From JBFYTX01 sp963739515 (GTDB taxonomy: Bacteria; Chloroflexota; Dehalococcoidia; Dehalococcoidales; RBG-16-60-22), in contig CAVUAO010000003.1 in the NCBI GenBank assembly GCA_963739515.1, positions 558,001-622,000 of the forward strand: a stretch of 64,000 nucleotides of DNA, in the 5' to 3' direction. Both the position numbers and the translations under genes were made by a program. Within the stretch, counting starts at the first letter, position 1. Each line of letters starts with the position of its first letter. A model generated the notes under the pieces. The model had not been told where the DNA came from and searched no databases. It worked only from the letters and a program-made list of their open reading frames with translations. Shown piece after piece: positions 24,928-33,214 of this stretch.

Positions 24928-26304
24928 ATGAGCATGGACATGTTCGAGAAAAAGCCCGAGGCGTCGCAAATGCCGCAGGCGCCGCTGGCCACGCGTATGA
25001 CGCCCAACAGCCTGAACGGCTTCGTGGGACAGGAACATATCCTGGGCAAAGGGCGGGTCCTCCGCCGCGCCATCGAAGCCGACCGCATCCCCTCGATGAT
25101 TTTCTGGGGGCCGCCGGGCTGCGGCAAGACCACCCTCGCCTATATCATCGCCAACAGCACGGGGGCGTTTTTCGCCCCGGTCAGCGCCGTCAGCGCCAAC
25201 GTGGCCGACCTCAGACGCATCGTCGAACAGGCCAAGGAACGCCGCCAGGTCCAGATGCAAAAAACGATACTTTTTATCGATGAAATTCACCGTTTTAATA
25301 AGACCCAGCAGGACGCCGTCCTGCCTTACGTTGAGGACGGCACCGTCACCCTCATCGGCGCCACCACGGAAAATCCCTCCTTTGAAGTCACCTCGCCCCT
25401 CCTCTCGAGGAGCCGGGTCCTGCCGTTAAAGCCCCTCAACGAAGAGGAAATCAAGGTACTCGTCCTGCGCGCGCTCAAAGACAAGCTCCTGGGCATCGGT
25501 GAGCTGAAAGTCGAGCTTACGACAGAGGCGATGAACCACCTCATCAGCATGTCCCACAACGACGCCCGTATCGCCCTCAATACCCTGGAGACCGCCGCCC
25601 AGAGCACGCCGCCGGAAGCCGAGGGCAAACGCACCGTCACCCTGGCGATCGTCGAAGACACCTTTCAGAAACGGGCGGTGCTTTACGATAAAGGCGGGGA
25701 ACAGCACTACGACCTTATCTCGGCCCTGCATAAATCCATGCGGGACTCCGACCCCGACGCCTCGATTTACTGGCTCGCCATGATGCTCGATGGCGGGGAA
25801 GACCCGCTGTACATCGCCCGCCGCATGATACGCTTCGCCTCGGAGGACATCGGCATGGCGGACCCCCAGGCGCTGGTAGTGGCGATGGCCGCCCAGCAGG
25901 CGGTGCACTTCATCGGCATGCCGGAGGGCAACCTGGCGCTGGCCGAGGCGGCGGTCTACCTGGCGACCGCCCCCAAGAGCAACTCGCTGAATGCCGCCTA
26001 TGACAGGGTTAAGGACGAAATCAACCGGGGTTCGAGCGAAAGCGTGCCTTTACACCTGCGCAATCCGGTCACGCCGCTGATGAAGGAAATGGGCTACGGC
26101 AAGGACTACAAATACGCCCATGACTTCCCGGGGCATGTCGTCGACCAGCAGCACCTGCCGGACGCCCTCAAGGGCAAGCAGTTTTACACGCCGGGCAACC
26201 TGGGTTACGAGAAACAGGTACAGGCCCGCCTTAAAGCCTGGTGGCTGAAAAAGAGGGGAGAAACCGGAGAGGCGGCGGAGGGCGGAGAGGAAAAGGAAAC
26301 CTAA
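24928..26304 (+). CDS. rarA: Replication-associated recombination ATPase RarA/MgsA
   Basis: AAA+ protein of 458 residues related to clamp-loader subunits, acting at stalled forks. Walker A is GPPGCGKT (residues 61-68), Walker B is LFIDEIHRFNK, sensor 1 lies in LIGATTENPSF. The C-terminal tetramerisation part contains MRDSDPDASIYWLAMMLDGGEDP and RRMIRFASEDIGMADPQAL, diagnostic of the family. The tail is charged and variable. It is followed 21 bases later by the DUF47 gene. Confidence 0.95.
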   Translation: MSMDMFEKKPEASQMPQAPLATRMTPNSLNGFVGQEHILGKGRVLRRAIEADRIPSMIFWGPPGCGKTTLAYIIANSTGAFFAPVSAVSANVADLRRIVEQAKERRQVQMQKTILFIDEIHRFNKTQQDAVLPYVEDGTVTLIGATTENPSFEVTSPLLSRSRVLPLKPLNEEEIKVLVLRALKDKLLGIGELKVELTTEAMNHLISMSHNDARIALNTLETAAQSTPPEAEGKRTVTLAIVEDTFQKRAVLYDKGGEQHYDLISALHKSMRDSDPDASIYWLAMMLDGGEDPLYIARRMIRFASEDIGMADPQALVVAMAAQQAVHFIGMPEGNLALAEAAVYLATAPKSNSLNAAYDRVKDEINRGSSESVPLHLRNPVTPLMKEMGYGKDYKYAHDFPGHVVDQQHLPDALKGKQFYTPGNLGYEKQVQARLKAWWLKKRGETGEAAEGGEEKET

Positions 26305-26325
26305 CTCGGTAAAGGAGAAATATCC

Positions 26326-26955
26326 ATGGTCAAGCTGTCTTTCATGCCCAAAGAGCAGAAGTTTTTCGACCTCTTCGAAGAGAGCGCGAAAAACATCATC
26401 AAGTCCGCCCGGGCGCTCAAAGAGATGCTGGACACCTGGCAGTTCATCGATAGCCGGGTGGCGGAAATAACCGAACTGGAACACGAAGGCGACTCCATTA
26501 CCCACCAGGTCATTTCGCTGCTGCACCGCACCTTCGTGACGCCTTTCGATAGGGAGGACATCGCCCTGCTGGCCCATACCATGGATGACATTATCGATTT
26601 CGTTCACGCCACCGCCGACTCCATGTTTATCTATAAGATTACCGCGCCCACGCAGCGGGCGAAAGAGCTGGCCGATATCATCGTCCAGGCGGCGGTCGAA
26701 GTGGAAAAAGCCGTCCACGGACTGAGGCACAAGTCCGAGTTCAAACAAATCCTGGAGCGTTGTGTGGAAATCAACCGTCTGGAAAACATGGCCGACCGCG
26801 TCTATCGGGCGGCGATCGGCGAGATTTTTGAAAACACGTCCGATATTACGCAGATAATTAAATGGCGGGAAATTTACGAGCACATGGAAACCGCTACCGA
26901 CCGGGCGGAAGATGTTGCCGACGTCCTTGAGGGAGTCGCCCTCAAGAATGCCTGA
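26326..26955 (+). CDS. DUF47 (PhoU-like) protein
   Basis: 209 residues, all-helical, with the DUF47/YkaA pattern: FFDLFEESAKNIIKSARALKEM, EITELEHEGDSITHQVI, TPFDREDIALLAHTMDDIIDFV and a terminal METATDRAEDVADVLEGVALKNA. Family members bind metals through the E/D pairs and usually sit next to a Pit phosphate transporter. No transporter is adjacent here, so the partner must be elsewhere. Confidence 0.92.
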   Translation: MVKLSFMPKEQKFFDLFEESAKNIIKSARALKEMLDTWQFIDSRVAEITELEHEGDSITHQVISLLHRTFVTPFDREDIALLAHTMDDIIDFVHATADSMFIYKITAPTQRAKELADIIVQAAVEVEKAVHGLRHKSEFKQILERCVEINRLENMADRVYRAAIGEIFENTSDITQIIKWREIYEHMETATDRAEDVADVLEGVALKNA

Positions 26956-26957
26956 TA

Positions 26958-27584
26958 TCAGATTTTCAGTTCTCTCGGGGTGACGCGGCATTTCTCCGCC
27001 GCGATAATGGACAGGATATCGGCGACCGCCTGCTTTATTTCACCAGGTCGGTTCACCACGATGTAGTCGAACATGGAGAGCTTTTGTAATTCTTCGCCGG
27101 CAGTCTTGAGTCGTAGCGCCAGGTCTTCCGAACTTTCGGTGCTCCGCTGCTTGAGTCGCTGCTCCAGCTCTTCCAGATAGGGCGTTACCAGGAAGATAAA
27201 CACCGCCTGTGGCAGTATTTTCTTGATGGTGGCCGCGCCCTGCACGTCAATCTTGACGATAACGTCCTTACCTTCCTGCAACGCCCGGCGGACCGGCTCC
27301 CGTGGTATGCCGTAGCGGTTGCCGTAGACGTTGGCCCATTCCAGCAGCTGGTCCGTATCGATTAGCTCCTGGAACCTCGCGGGCGAAACGAAAAAGTAAT
27401 CGACGCCGTCCTTTTCACCGGCGCGGCGGCGGCGGGTGGTGGCGGAAACGCTGATATAAAGCGGAGGGGCGGACTGCCTGAGCCCGGCTAAAACCGTGTC
27501 CTTGCCGACGCCCAAAAGGCCGGAGAGGACGATAAGCAGCGGTTTGACCGGGGGAGCGAGGGGGGAACGGCTCTCAGGGCTCAT
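26958..27584 (-). CDS. gmk: Guanylate kinase
   Basis: Phosphorylates GMP/dGMP with ATP. 208 residues from ATG 27584, chosen because the extended frame to 27689 runs deep into remA and encodes only Arg/Pro-rich sequence. The P-loop reads SGLLGVGKDTV, with LeuLeu in place of the usual ProSer. The GMP-binding stretch SATTRRRRAGEKDGVDYFFVS and the lid are present. It overlaps the end of remA by 11 bases, the same remA-gmk order as in Firmicutes. Confidence 0.93.
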   Translation of the reverse strand: MSPESRSPLAPPVKPLLIVLSGLLGVGKDTVLAGLRQSAPPLYISVSATTRRRRAGEKDGVDYFFVSPARFQELIDTDQLLEWANVYGNRYGIPREPVRRALQEGKDVIVKIDVQGAATIKKILPQAVFIFLVTPYLEELEQRLKQRSTESSEDLALRLKTAGEELQKLSMFDYIVVNRPGEIKQAVADILSIIAAEKCRVTPRELKI

Positions 27585-27864
27585 CGCTATTTTCACCCTG
27601 CTCGGGTTTGCCCGAAGCGCCCGTGCGCGTCTGGGCGCGGGTGGCGATGGTCTCCGGGGCCAGCGCGGCCAGGACGATATGGCCGTCATCGGTAAAGATG
27701 ACCGCCTTGGTCCGGCGGCCGGAGGTCATATCGATAACTTTGCCGTTGCTGCGGCCGTCGTGGATAACGCGTTTGGTGGGGGCGGAATTTGGCGAGGCTA
27801 TGGCGATGACCCGGTGCATCGCCAGAATATTACCGAATCCGATGTGGACCAGCTCAATACTCAT
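27574..27864 (-). CDS. remA: RemA-like regulator (DUF370)
   Basis: Small DNA-binding regulator; in Bacillus the homologue activates biofilm matrix genes. From ATG 27864 (GAGGTG just upstream) the protein has 96 residues and the family sequence IELVHIGFGNILAMHRVIAIASPNSAP in two parts, then VIDMTSGRRTKAVIFTDDGHIVLAAL. The C-terminal 20 residues are a low-complexity tail overlapping gmk. The target genes here are unknown. Confidence 0.9.
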   Translation of the reverse strand: MSIELVHIGFGNILAMHRVIAIASPNSAPTKRVIHDGRSNGKVIDMTSGRRTKAVIFTDDGHIVLAALAPETIATRAQTRTGASGKPEQGENSDEP

Positions 27865-28175
27865 GTTGTCACCTCGTAAATCTTCCATAAAAACGCTAGG
27901 TTAGCTCCGCTTAAATTGAGAAATCGATTAATTGGCGACCGTTCAGATTTGCTAAAAAATTCCTCCCATAACCTATCACTTGTCGAAAACAATTGTCAAG
28001 GGCAGACCGGGCTATGATGATATATATCTATTTTCGCCAGGCGGGATATGAAATATTTACGCTCTTTATATGAAAAATTAAGATTTGCCCCTTTTCTTAT
28101 CCAAGGTGTTGTGCTAGAATGAAATTGTATTATTAAAGGCAGGTCATTAACAACTAAATAAAATCGGCTCTGAAA

Positions 28176-28302
28176 TGCCTCCTGGTGGTTAGAGCGAGGT
28201 GGCACCACCCGTTCCCATCCCGAACACGGAAGTGAAACGCCCCAGCGCAGACGATACTGAGGGGACAACCCTTTGCGGAAAATATGCCACTGCCAGGAGG
28301 CT
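28176..28302 (+). rRNA. rrf: 5S ribosomal RNA
   Basis: GCCTCCTGG at the 5' end pairs with CCAGGAGGC at the 3' end. Inside lies the classic 5S core CACCCGTTCCCATCCCGAAC followed by ACGGAAGTGAAACG. Length of about 126 bases is normal. No 16S, 23S or tRNA gene is next to it; remA/gmk run away on one side and clpC follows. A TAGAAT at 28115-28120 could be its -10 box. The remainder of the 27865-28175 gap shows nothing else. Confidence 0.95.
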
Positions 28303-28437
28303 AAATATTGGAGCCGGTTAACCACACTAATTGAAATATAAGCTAAAGAGCGCCATCTCTTGCTTTGCCATCTGCTTTATATTAAGATGAGTAATAGAAG
28401 GGGTCTCTACCGGATAAAGTAGAGTCGGGAAGGGGAT

Positions 28438-31167
28438 ATGGCCAGCAGGTTTGAAAAATTTTCAGAACGGGCCCGCCGCGTACTCACCATCGCGCAGGAA
28501 GAAGCGCGCAACCTCAATCACAGCTACATCGGCACCGAGCATATCTTACTGGGCCTGGTACGCGAGGAAGAGGGAGTGGCGGCGAGGGTCCTCACCAATC
28601 TGGGCATCGGCCTGAGTAAAGTCCGCTCGGCGGTGGAATTCATCATCGGACGCGGTGAGAAACCCGGCAGCGGCGAAACCGGCCTGACGCCCCGGGCCAA
28701 AAAGGTCATCGAGCTCGCCATCGACGAAGCGCGGCAGATGGGCCACAACTATATCGGCACCGAGCACCTGCTGCTCGGTCTTTTACGCGAAGGCGAAGGC
28801 GTGGCTTCCAGCGTCCTCGATAGCTTCGGCATCACCTTAGAGAGGGCGCGCGCGGAAACCGCCCATATTTTAACCCAGGGCACCCCCAAAGCCAGGATGC
28901 CCCGCAGCAGCAGTCGGACGCCCGCTCTGGACCAGCTCGGCATCGACCTCACGGCGGCGGCCCGCGCCGGCAAACTCGACCCCGTTATCGGGCGCCACAA
29001 GGAAATCGAGCGCCTCATCCAGATACTGAGTCGGCGCACCAAGAACAATCCCGCCCTCATCGGCGAACCGGGCGTGGGCAAGACCGCCATCGTGGAAGGT
29101 CTGGCCCACCGCATCATATCCGGCGACGTCCCCGAGACCCTCGAAGACAAGCGCCTCATCGCGTTGGACATGGGCTCGCTGGTGGCGGGCACCAAGTACC
29201 GCGGTGAGTTCGAAGAGCGACTCAAGAAAATTATTGACGAGATTAAGACCGCGGGCAACTGCGTCATCTTTATCGACGAATTTCATACAATGGTGGGCGC
29301 CGGCGCCGCCGAAGGCGCCGTCGACGCCGCCAATATTTTAAAACCTTCCCTGGGGAGGGGCGAGCTGCAGTGCATCGGCGCGACCACCCTCGACGACTTC
29401 CGTAAATACGTGGAAAGAGACCCCGCCCTGGAACGCCGCTTCCAGCCGGTCCTGGTGGAGGAGCCGTCGGTCGACGAGACGATAGAAATCCTGCGCGGCA
29501 TCAAGGAGCGTTACGAGCAGCACCATCACCTGACCATCAGCGACGAGTCCCTGACAACCGCCGCCACGCTGGCTGCACGCTATATCCCCGATCGCTTTTT
29601 ACCGGATAAAGCCATCGACCTCGTGGACGAGGCGGCATCGCGGGTAAGAATCAGGCACCGCACCATGCCGGTCACGCTCAAGCAGGCCAAGGAGCAGGGC
29701 GATAACATCCGCAAGGACAAAGACGCCGCCCTGGCGACGCAGCAGTACGACTACGCGGCGGAGTTACGCGAGCGCGAGCTGCAAATAGATGAGAAGATAA
29801 AGCAGCTGGAAGCCGAATGGCACACCGAGCAGGAACAGGAAGAGGTGGTGGTGAGGAAGGAAGACATCGCCGAGGTCGTGAGCATGTGGAGCGGGGTGCC
29901 GGTGATACAGCTCGCCGATGATGAGGCGAGCCGACTCCTCAATATGGAAGAGGTCCTGCACCGACGCATCGCCGGGCAGGATGAGGCCGTCAACGCCATC
30001 TCCAAAGCGGTGAGGCGCGCGCGGGCCGGCATTAAAGATGTTAGACGACCCATGGGGGTGTTCCTTTTCCTCGGTCCTACAGGGGTAGGCAAGACCGAGA
30101 TGGCCCGGACACTGGCCGAATTCATGTTCGGCAGCGAGGACACGCTCATCCGTATCGATATGTCCGAGTTTATGGAGAAATTCGCCGTGTCGCGGCTGGT
30201 GGGAGCGCCGCCGGGATACGTCGGCTACGACGAAGGCGGCCAGCTGACCGAGGCGGTCCGGCGCAAGTCTTACAGCTGCATCCTCCTGGACGAGATTGAA
30301 AAAGCCCACCCGGACGTCTTTAACCTGCTCCTCCAGATATTCGACGACGGCCACCTGACCGACGCCAAGGGACGCCGCGTGGATTTCCGCAACAGCATTA
30401 TCATCATGACGAGCAATATCGGCTCGGAGACCATCCGGAAGGGCAACGTGCTCGGCTTCACGCAACGCAGCGAAGAGGCCAAGACGCGGGAGGCGTCCTA
30501 CCAGAAGATGAAGGACAACCTCCTCAAAGAGCTCAAAGAGCCCAAGTACGGTTTCCGCCCCGAGTTCCTCAACCGCATGGACGATATCATCGTGTTCCAT
30601 ACCCTTACCAAGGAGCAGATACGGTCCATCGTCGACCTGATGTTGGGGACGGTCAGCAAGCAGCTGGCTGAGAAGGAAATCAAGCTCATTGTGACGGACG
30701 CCGCTAAAGACTTCCTCGGCGAAAAGGGCTATAGCGAGGAATACGGCGCCAGGCCGCTGCGCCGCGTTATCCAGGATAGAATCGAGGACCGGCTTTCCGA
30801 GGCGGTGCTGCGCGAAGAATTCAAGACCTTCGATAGAGTCTACTCCGTGAAAGCCTCCGTCAAGAAAACGGAAAAAATCGACGATATCCTCAAAGATATC
30901 AACGAAATGCCGGATATCCTGGCGGCGGAGAAAGCGGGAGATATTATCGAAGTCTTTGCCGGCAAGAGCGTCAAATACGAAGTGGAAAAGGTCGTCAAGG
31001 AGCATTTGAAAGAGGCCAAGGGCAAAGCCAAAGACAAATCCGATTATCACGTCGCGGAGAACGTCTACGTCTCCTACGTGGTCATCGATGTCAAGGACGA
31101 GGAAATCCAGATAGAGTCGGAGGACCATTTCCCGCTGCCGAACATACCGGTAGGGGCGGGCAGGTAA
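28438..31167 (+). CDS. clpC: ATP-dependent Clp protease ATPase subunit ClpC
   Basis: AAA+ unfoldase that feeds ClpP. It has two N-terminal Clp repeats (residues 1-145), AAA1 with Walker A GEPGVGKT near 209, a middle coiled region (YDYAAELRERELQIDEKI) and AAA2 with GPTGVGKTE near 546. The family usually ends near residue 810-830; this protein has 909 residues. The extra C-terminal part of about 90 residues, after RRVIQDRIEDRLSEAVLREEF, is charged (KEHLKEAKGKAKDKSDYH) and not part of standard ClpC. No ctsR/mcsA/mcsB lie beside it. Confidence 0.95.
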   Translation: MASRFEKFSERARRVLTIAQEEARNLNHSYIGTEHILLGLVREEEGVAARVLTNLGIGLSKVRSAVEFIIGRGEKPGSGETGLTPRAKKVIELAIDEARQMGHNYIGTEHLLLGLLREGEGVASSVLDSFGITLERARAETAHILTQGTPKARMPRSSSRTPALDQLGIDLTAAARAGKLDPVIGRHKEIERLIQILSRRTKNNPALIGEPGVGKTAIVEGLAHRIISGDVPETLEDKRLIALDMGSLVAGTKYRGEFEERLKKIIDEIKTAGNCVIFIDEFHTMVGAGAAEGAVDAANILKPSLGRGELQCIGATTLDDFRKYVERDPALERRFQPVLVEEPSVDETIEILRGIKERYEQHHHLTISDESLTTAATLAARYIPDRFLPDKAIDLVDEAASRVRIRHRTMPVTLKQAKEQGDNIRKDKDAALATQQYDYAAELRERELQIDEKIKQLEAEWHTEQEQEEVVVRKEDIAEVVSMWSGVPVIQLADDEASRLLNMEEVLHRRIAGQDEAVNAISKAVRRARAGIKDVRRPMGVFLFLGPTGVGKTEMARTLAEFMFGSEDTLIRIDMSEFMEKFAVSRLVGAPPGYVGYDEGGQLTEAVRRKSYSCILLDEIEKAHPDVFNLLLQIFDDGHLTDAKGRRVDFRNSIIIMTSNIGSETIRKGNVLGFTQRSEEAKTREASYQKMKDNLLKELKEPKYGFRPEFLNRMDDIIVFHTLTKEQIRSIVDLMLGTVSKQLAEKEIKLIVTDAAKDFLGEKGYSEEYGARPLRRVIQDRIEDRLSEAVLREEFKTFDRVYSVKASVKKTEKIDDILKDINEMPDILAAEKAGDIIEVFAGKSVKYEVEKVVKEHLKEAKGKAKDKSDYHVAENVYVSYVVIDVKDEEIQIESEDHFPLPNIPVGAGR

Positions 31168-31210
31168 GCTAAGAACCCCGATTCTTGCTTCACCAAAATG
31201 CAGGGCGTTT

Positions 31211-31269
31211 AAGAGGGGCGCAAGCCCCTCTTTTCTTTTCTTCCCCCTTCCTTTTTTAAAGGAAGGGGG
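31211..31269 (+). terminator. clpC terminator within a dispersed palindromic repeat (copy 3)
   Basis: AAGAGGGGC-GCAA-GCCCCTCTT with a T-rich tail at 31211-31240 makes a good intrinsic terminator. A second hairpin, CCCCCTTCCTTT-TTT-AAAGGAAGGGGG (31243-31269), follows. The first is nearly identical to the hairpin after cysS at 39330-39351, including the flanking AGGGCGTTT. Confidence 0.8.
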
Positions 31270-31440
31270 ACCAAGGGGGATGGATTCATAAGGGGCAAAG
31301 GGGGTAAGTTTAGATAGTCAACTATAGGCGAAAGAATTCCTAAAATATCGGCGTGACTTGTTCACACCAGTCCTGTATAATGGGGCGGTGGCGGTTCCGG
31401 CAAGGACCCACCGCCTTAGTGTTTTAGGAGGAACCGAGCA

Positions 31441-31662
31441 TTGGCCAGGGAAATCATCGAAGTGCCCATTACCGGCAAGATCATCAGCGTTGAAGTTAAA
31501 ATCGGGGACGCGGTGAAAGAGGGAGACGTTATCTGTATCCTCGAATCCATGAAGATGGAAAATCCGATATTGACGCCGGTGGGGGGCACCGTGACAGAGA
31601 TAGGGGTTAAAGCGGAGCAGGTGGTGAAGCCGGGAGAAAAAATCGCGGTAATTGAGTATTAA
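31441..31662 (+). CDS. Biotin carrier (biotinyl domain) protein
   Basis: 73 residues consisting only of a biotinyl domain: the attachment site ESMKMEN holds Lys38, and the flanking strands (VPITGKIISVEVKIGDAVKEGDVI) are complete. The start is TTG 31441 with AGGAGG upstream. It is followed by OadG- and OadB-like genes, so it most likely carries CO2 in a Na+-translocating decarboxylase (for example methylmalonyl-CoA or oxaloacetate). The carboxyltransferase subunit is not in this window. Confidence 0.92.
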   Translation: MAREIIEVPITGKIISVEVKIGDAVKEGDVICILESMKMENPILTPVGGTVTEIGVKAEQVVKPGEKIAVIEY

Positions 31663-31674
31663 CGGAACAGACGT

Positions 31675-31821
31675 ATGAACGACCTTACTTTCGGACTGAC
31701 GATGACCGTAGCGGGGATGGGCGTAACGTTCATCACGCTTTACCTGCTGACGCTGCTGATACGGCTGCTCAATAAGCTGTTCCCTTTCCAGAAGGAAGAT
31801 AAAAGCCAGAGCAAGACCTAA
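31675..31821 (+). CDS. oadG: Small OadG-like (gamma) subunit of Na+ pump decarboxylase
   Basis: A 48-residue frame between the biotin carrier and OadB. It has a single membrane segment (LTMTVAGMGVTFITLYLLTLLIRLL in two overlapping halves) near the N-terminus and a short charged cytoplasmic tail (KEDKSQSKT). This is the layout of OadG/MmdD-type gamma subunits, which anchor the soluble carboxyltransferase to the membrane beta subunit. It starts 12 bases after the biotin carrier and ends 12 before OadB. Confidence 0.8.
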   Translation: MNDLTFGLTMTVAGMGVTFITLYLLTLLIRLLNKLFPFQKEDKSQSKT

Positions 31822-31833
31822 ATAAAACCCGCG

Positions 31834-32985
31834 ATGGACGCTTTTTTAGACGCCCTGAACAGCCTGGGACAGGGTTTCCTCAACCTGTCGTGGCAGGGTG
31901 GCGTCATGATAGCCATCGGGTGCCTGCTCCTTTACCTGGGCATCGGCCGGAAGATCGAGCCCCTGCTACTCATACCGATCGGCGCCGGGGTCGTCCTGGG
32001 CAACCTGCCGCTGGCGGGCCTGTCCGCTAACGACCAGGGCGGGGTCATCAACCTGCTCTATGTTTCCGGCATACTCACCGAGATATTCCCCGTGCTGCTT
32101 TTCCTGGGCTTGGGGGCGATGATTGACTTCGGCCCACTGCTGGCTAACCCTATCGTCCTCATCTTCGGGGCGGCGGGGCAGTTCGGGATATTCTTGACGC
32201 TATTGTTAGCTCTGGCCCTGGGTTTCGCCCGCCAAGAAGCGGTATCGATAGCCATCATCGGCGCCTGCGACGGCCCCACCGCGATATATGTCACGTCCAA
32301 GTTCGCCCGCGACCTTTTGCCGGCGGTATCCATCGCGGCTTATTCCTACATGGCGCTCGTGCCGATAATTCAGCCGCCGATTATGCGGGCGATGACGACC
32401 AAGAAAGAGCGCGCCACGCTTATGCCGCCCGGCGAAAAACAGGTCTCGCAGCGGGTGAAAATCCTCTTCCCCATCGTCGCCGGAATCGTGACGATTCTGA
32501 TTGCGCCGATGGGGGCACCGCTCATGGGGATGCTCATGCTGGGCAACCTGCTCAAAGAGAGCGGCGTGGTGAACAGGCTGGCGGACGTTTCTCAGGGGGC
32601 CATCGCCAATATCGTGACGCTTTTACTGGGGCTGTGCATCGGGGCGTCGATGCTCGGCGGGAACTTCCTGAAGTGGCACACGATACTCGTATTTTTACTG
32701 GGCTTCCTGGCGATATCGCTCGATACGGTAACGGGAATGTTATTGGGGAAGCTGATGCGGGTGATAAGCAAGGGCAAGATAAACCCCCTGCTGGGGGCGG
32801 CGGGCACTTCCGCCTTCCCGATGTCCGCGCGGGTGGTGCAGAAAGAGGGGCAGAAAGCCAATCCGCGGAACTTCTTATTATGGCACGCGGTGGGGGCGAA
32901 CACCGGCGGCCAGATCGGCTCCGTCATGGCGGCCGCCGTCATGCTGGCGATAATGTCAGGACTGCATATAGGGCCGCTGACTTAA
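31834..32985 (+). CDS. oadB: Na+-translocating decarboxylase beta subunit (OadB/MmdB/GcdB)
   Basis: Membrane subunit that couples decarboxylation of the biotin-bound carboxyl group to Na+ export. 383 residues, about ten hydrophobic segments. Family marks are LLLIPIGAGVVLGNLPL, FLGLGAMIDFGPLLANP, IGACDGPTAIYVTSKFA (the conserved Asp of the ion path) and NPLLGAAGTSAFPMSARVVQ. Operon with the biotin carrier and OadG. Confidence 0.95.
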   Translation: MDAFLDALNSLGQGFLNLSWQGGVMIAIGCLLLYLGIGRKIEPLLLIPIGAGVVLGNLPLAGLSANDQGGVINLLYVSGILTEIFPVLLFLGLGAMIDFGPLLANPIVLIFGAAGQFGIFLTLLLALALGFARQEAVSIAIIGACDGPTAIYVTSKFARDLLPAVSIAAYSYMALVPIIQPPIMRAMTTKKERATLMPPGEKQVSQRVKILFPIVAGIVTILIAPMGAPLMGMLMLGNLLKESGVVNRLADVSQGAIANIVTLLLGLCIGASMLGGNFLKWHTILVFLLGFLAISLDTVTGMLLGKLMRVISKGKINPLLGAAGTSAFPMSARVVQKEGQKANPRNFLLWHAVGANTGGQIGSVMAAAVMLAIMSGLHIGPLT

Positions 32986-33011
32986 TAATATATTGAAATC
33001 CATCCCCCTGA

Positions 33012-33038
33012 CCCCCTTCCTTTACGAAAGGAAGGGGG
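33012..33038. repeat. Dispersed palindromic repeat (copy 4)
   Basis: CCCCCTTCCTTT-ACG-AAAGGAAGGGGG, a perfect 12-bp stem identical in its arms to the second hairpin at 31243-31269. Lies 27 bases beyond oadB and may end its transcript. Confidence 0.75.
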
Positions 33039-33214
33039 AATTTTATATGAGAGGGAGAACTAAAGGGGAGGCAACGTAACTACCTAATATTTTTTAATTA
33101 ATTTTTAGCCCATCGGCTAATAGTTAATTAATTTAACATATATCAATTGAATAATTTTAGTTTCTATGCTAATATTAGGCGTCGGGCTAAATTTATTAGG
33201 ATGGATAATAGTAT

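Noticed and set aside
26050..26991. 313-codon minus-strand frame over rarA and the DUF47 gene
   Set aside because: Both plus-strand genes are clear families; the antisense frame crosses two genes and shows no recognisable protein.
27584..27689. N-terminally extended guanylate kinase
   Set aside because: The extension is Arg/Pro-rich text lying inside remA; the ATG at 27584 has a proper position and family start.
29764..31128. 454-codon open frame antisense to clpC
   Set aside because: It mirrors ClpC codons on the other strand, has no family motif and is a composition artefact of GC-rich coding sequence.
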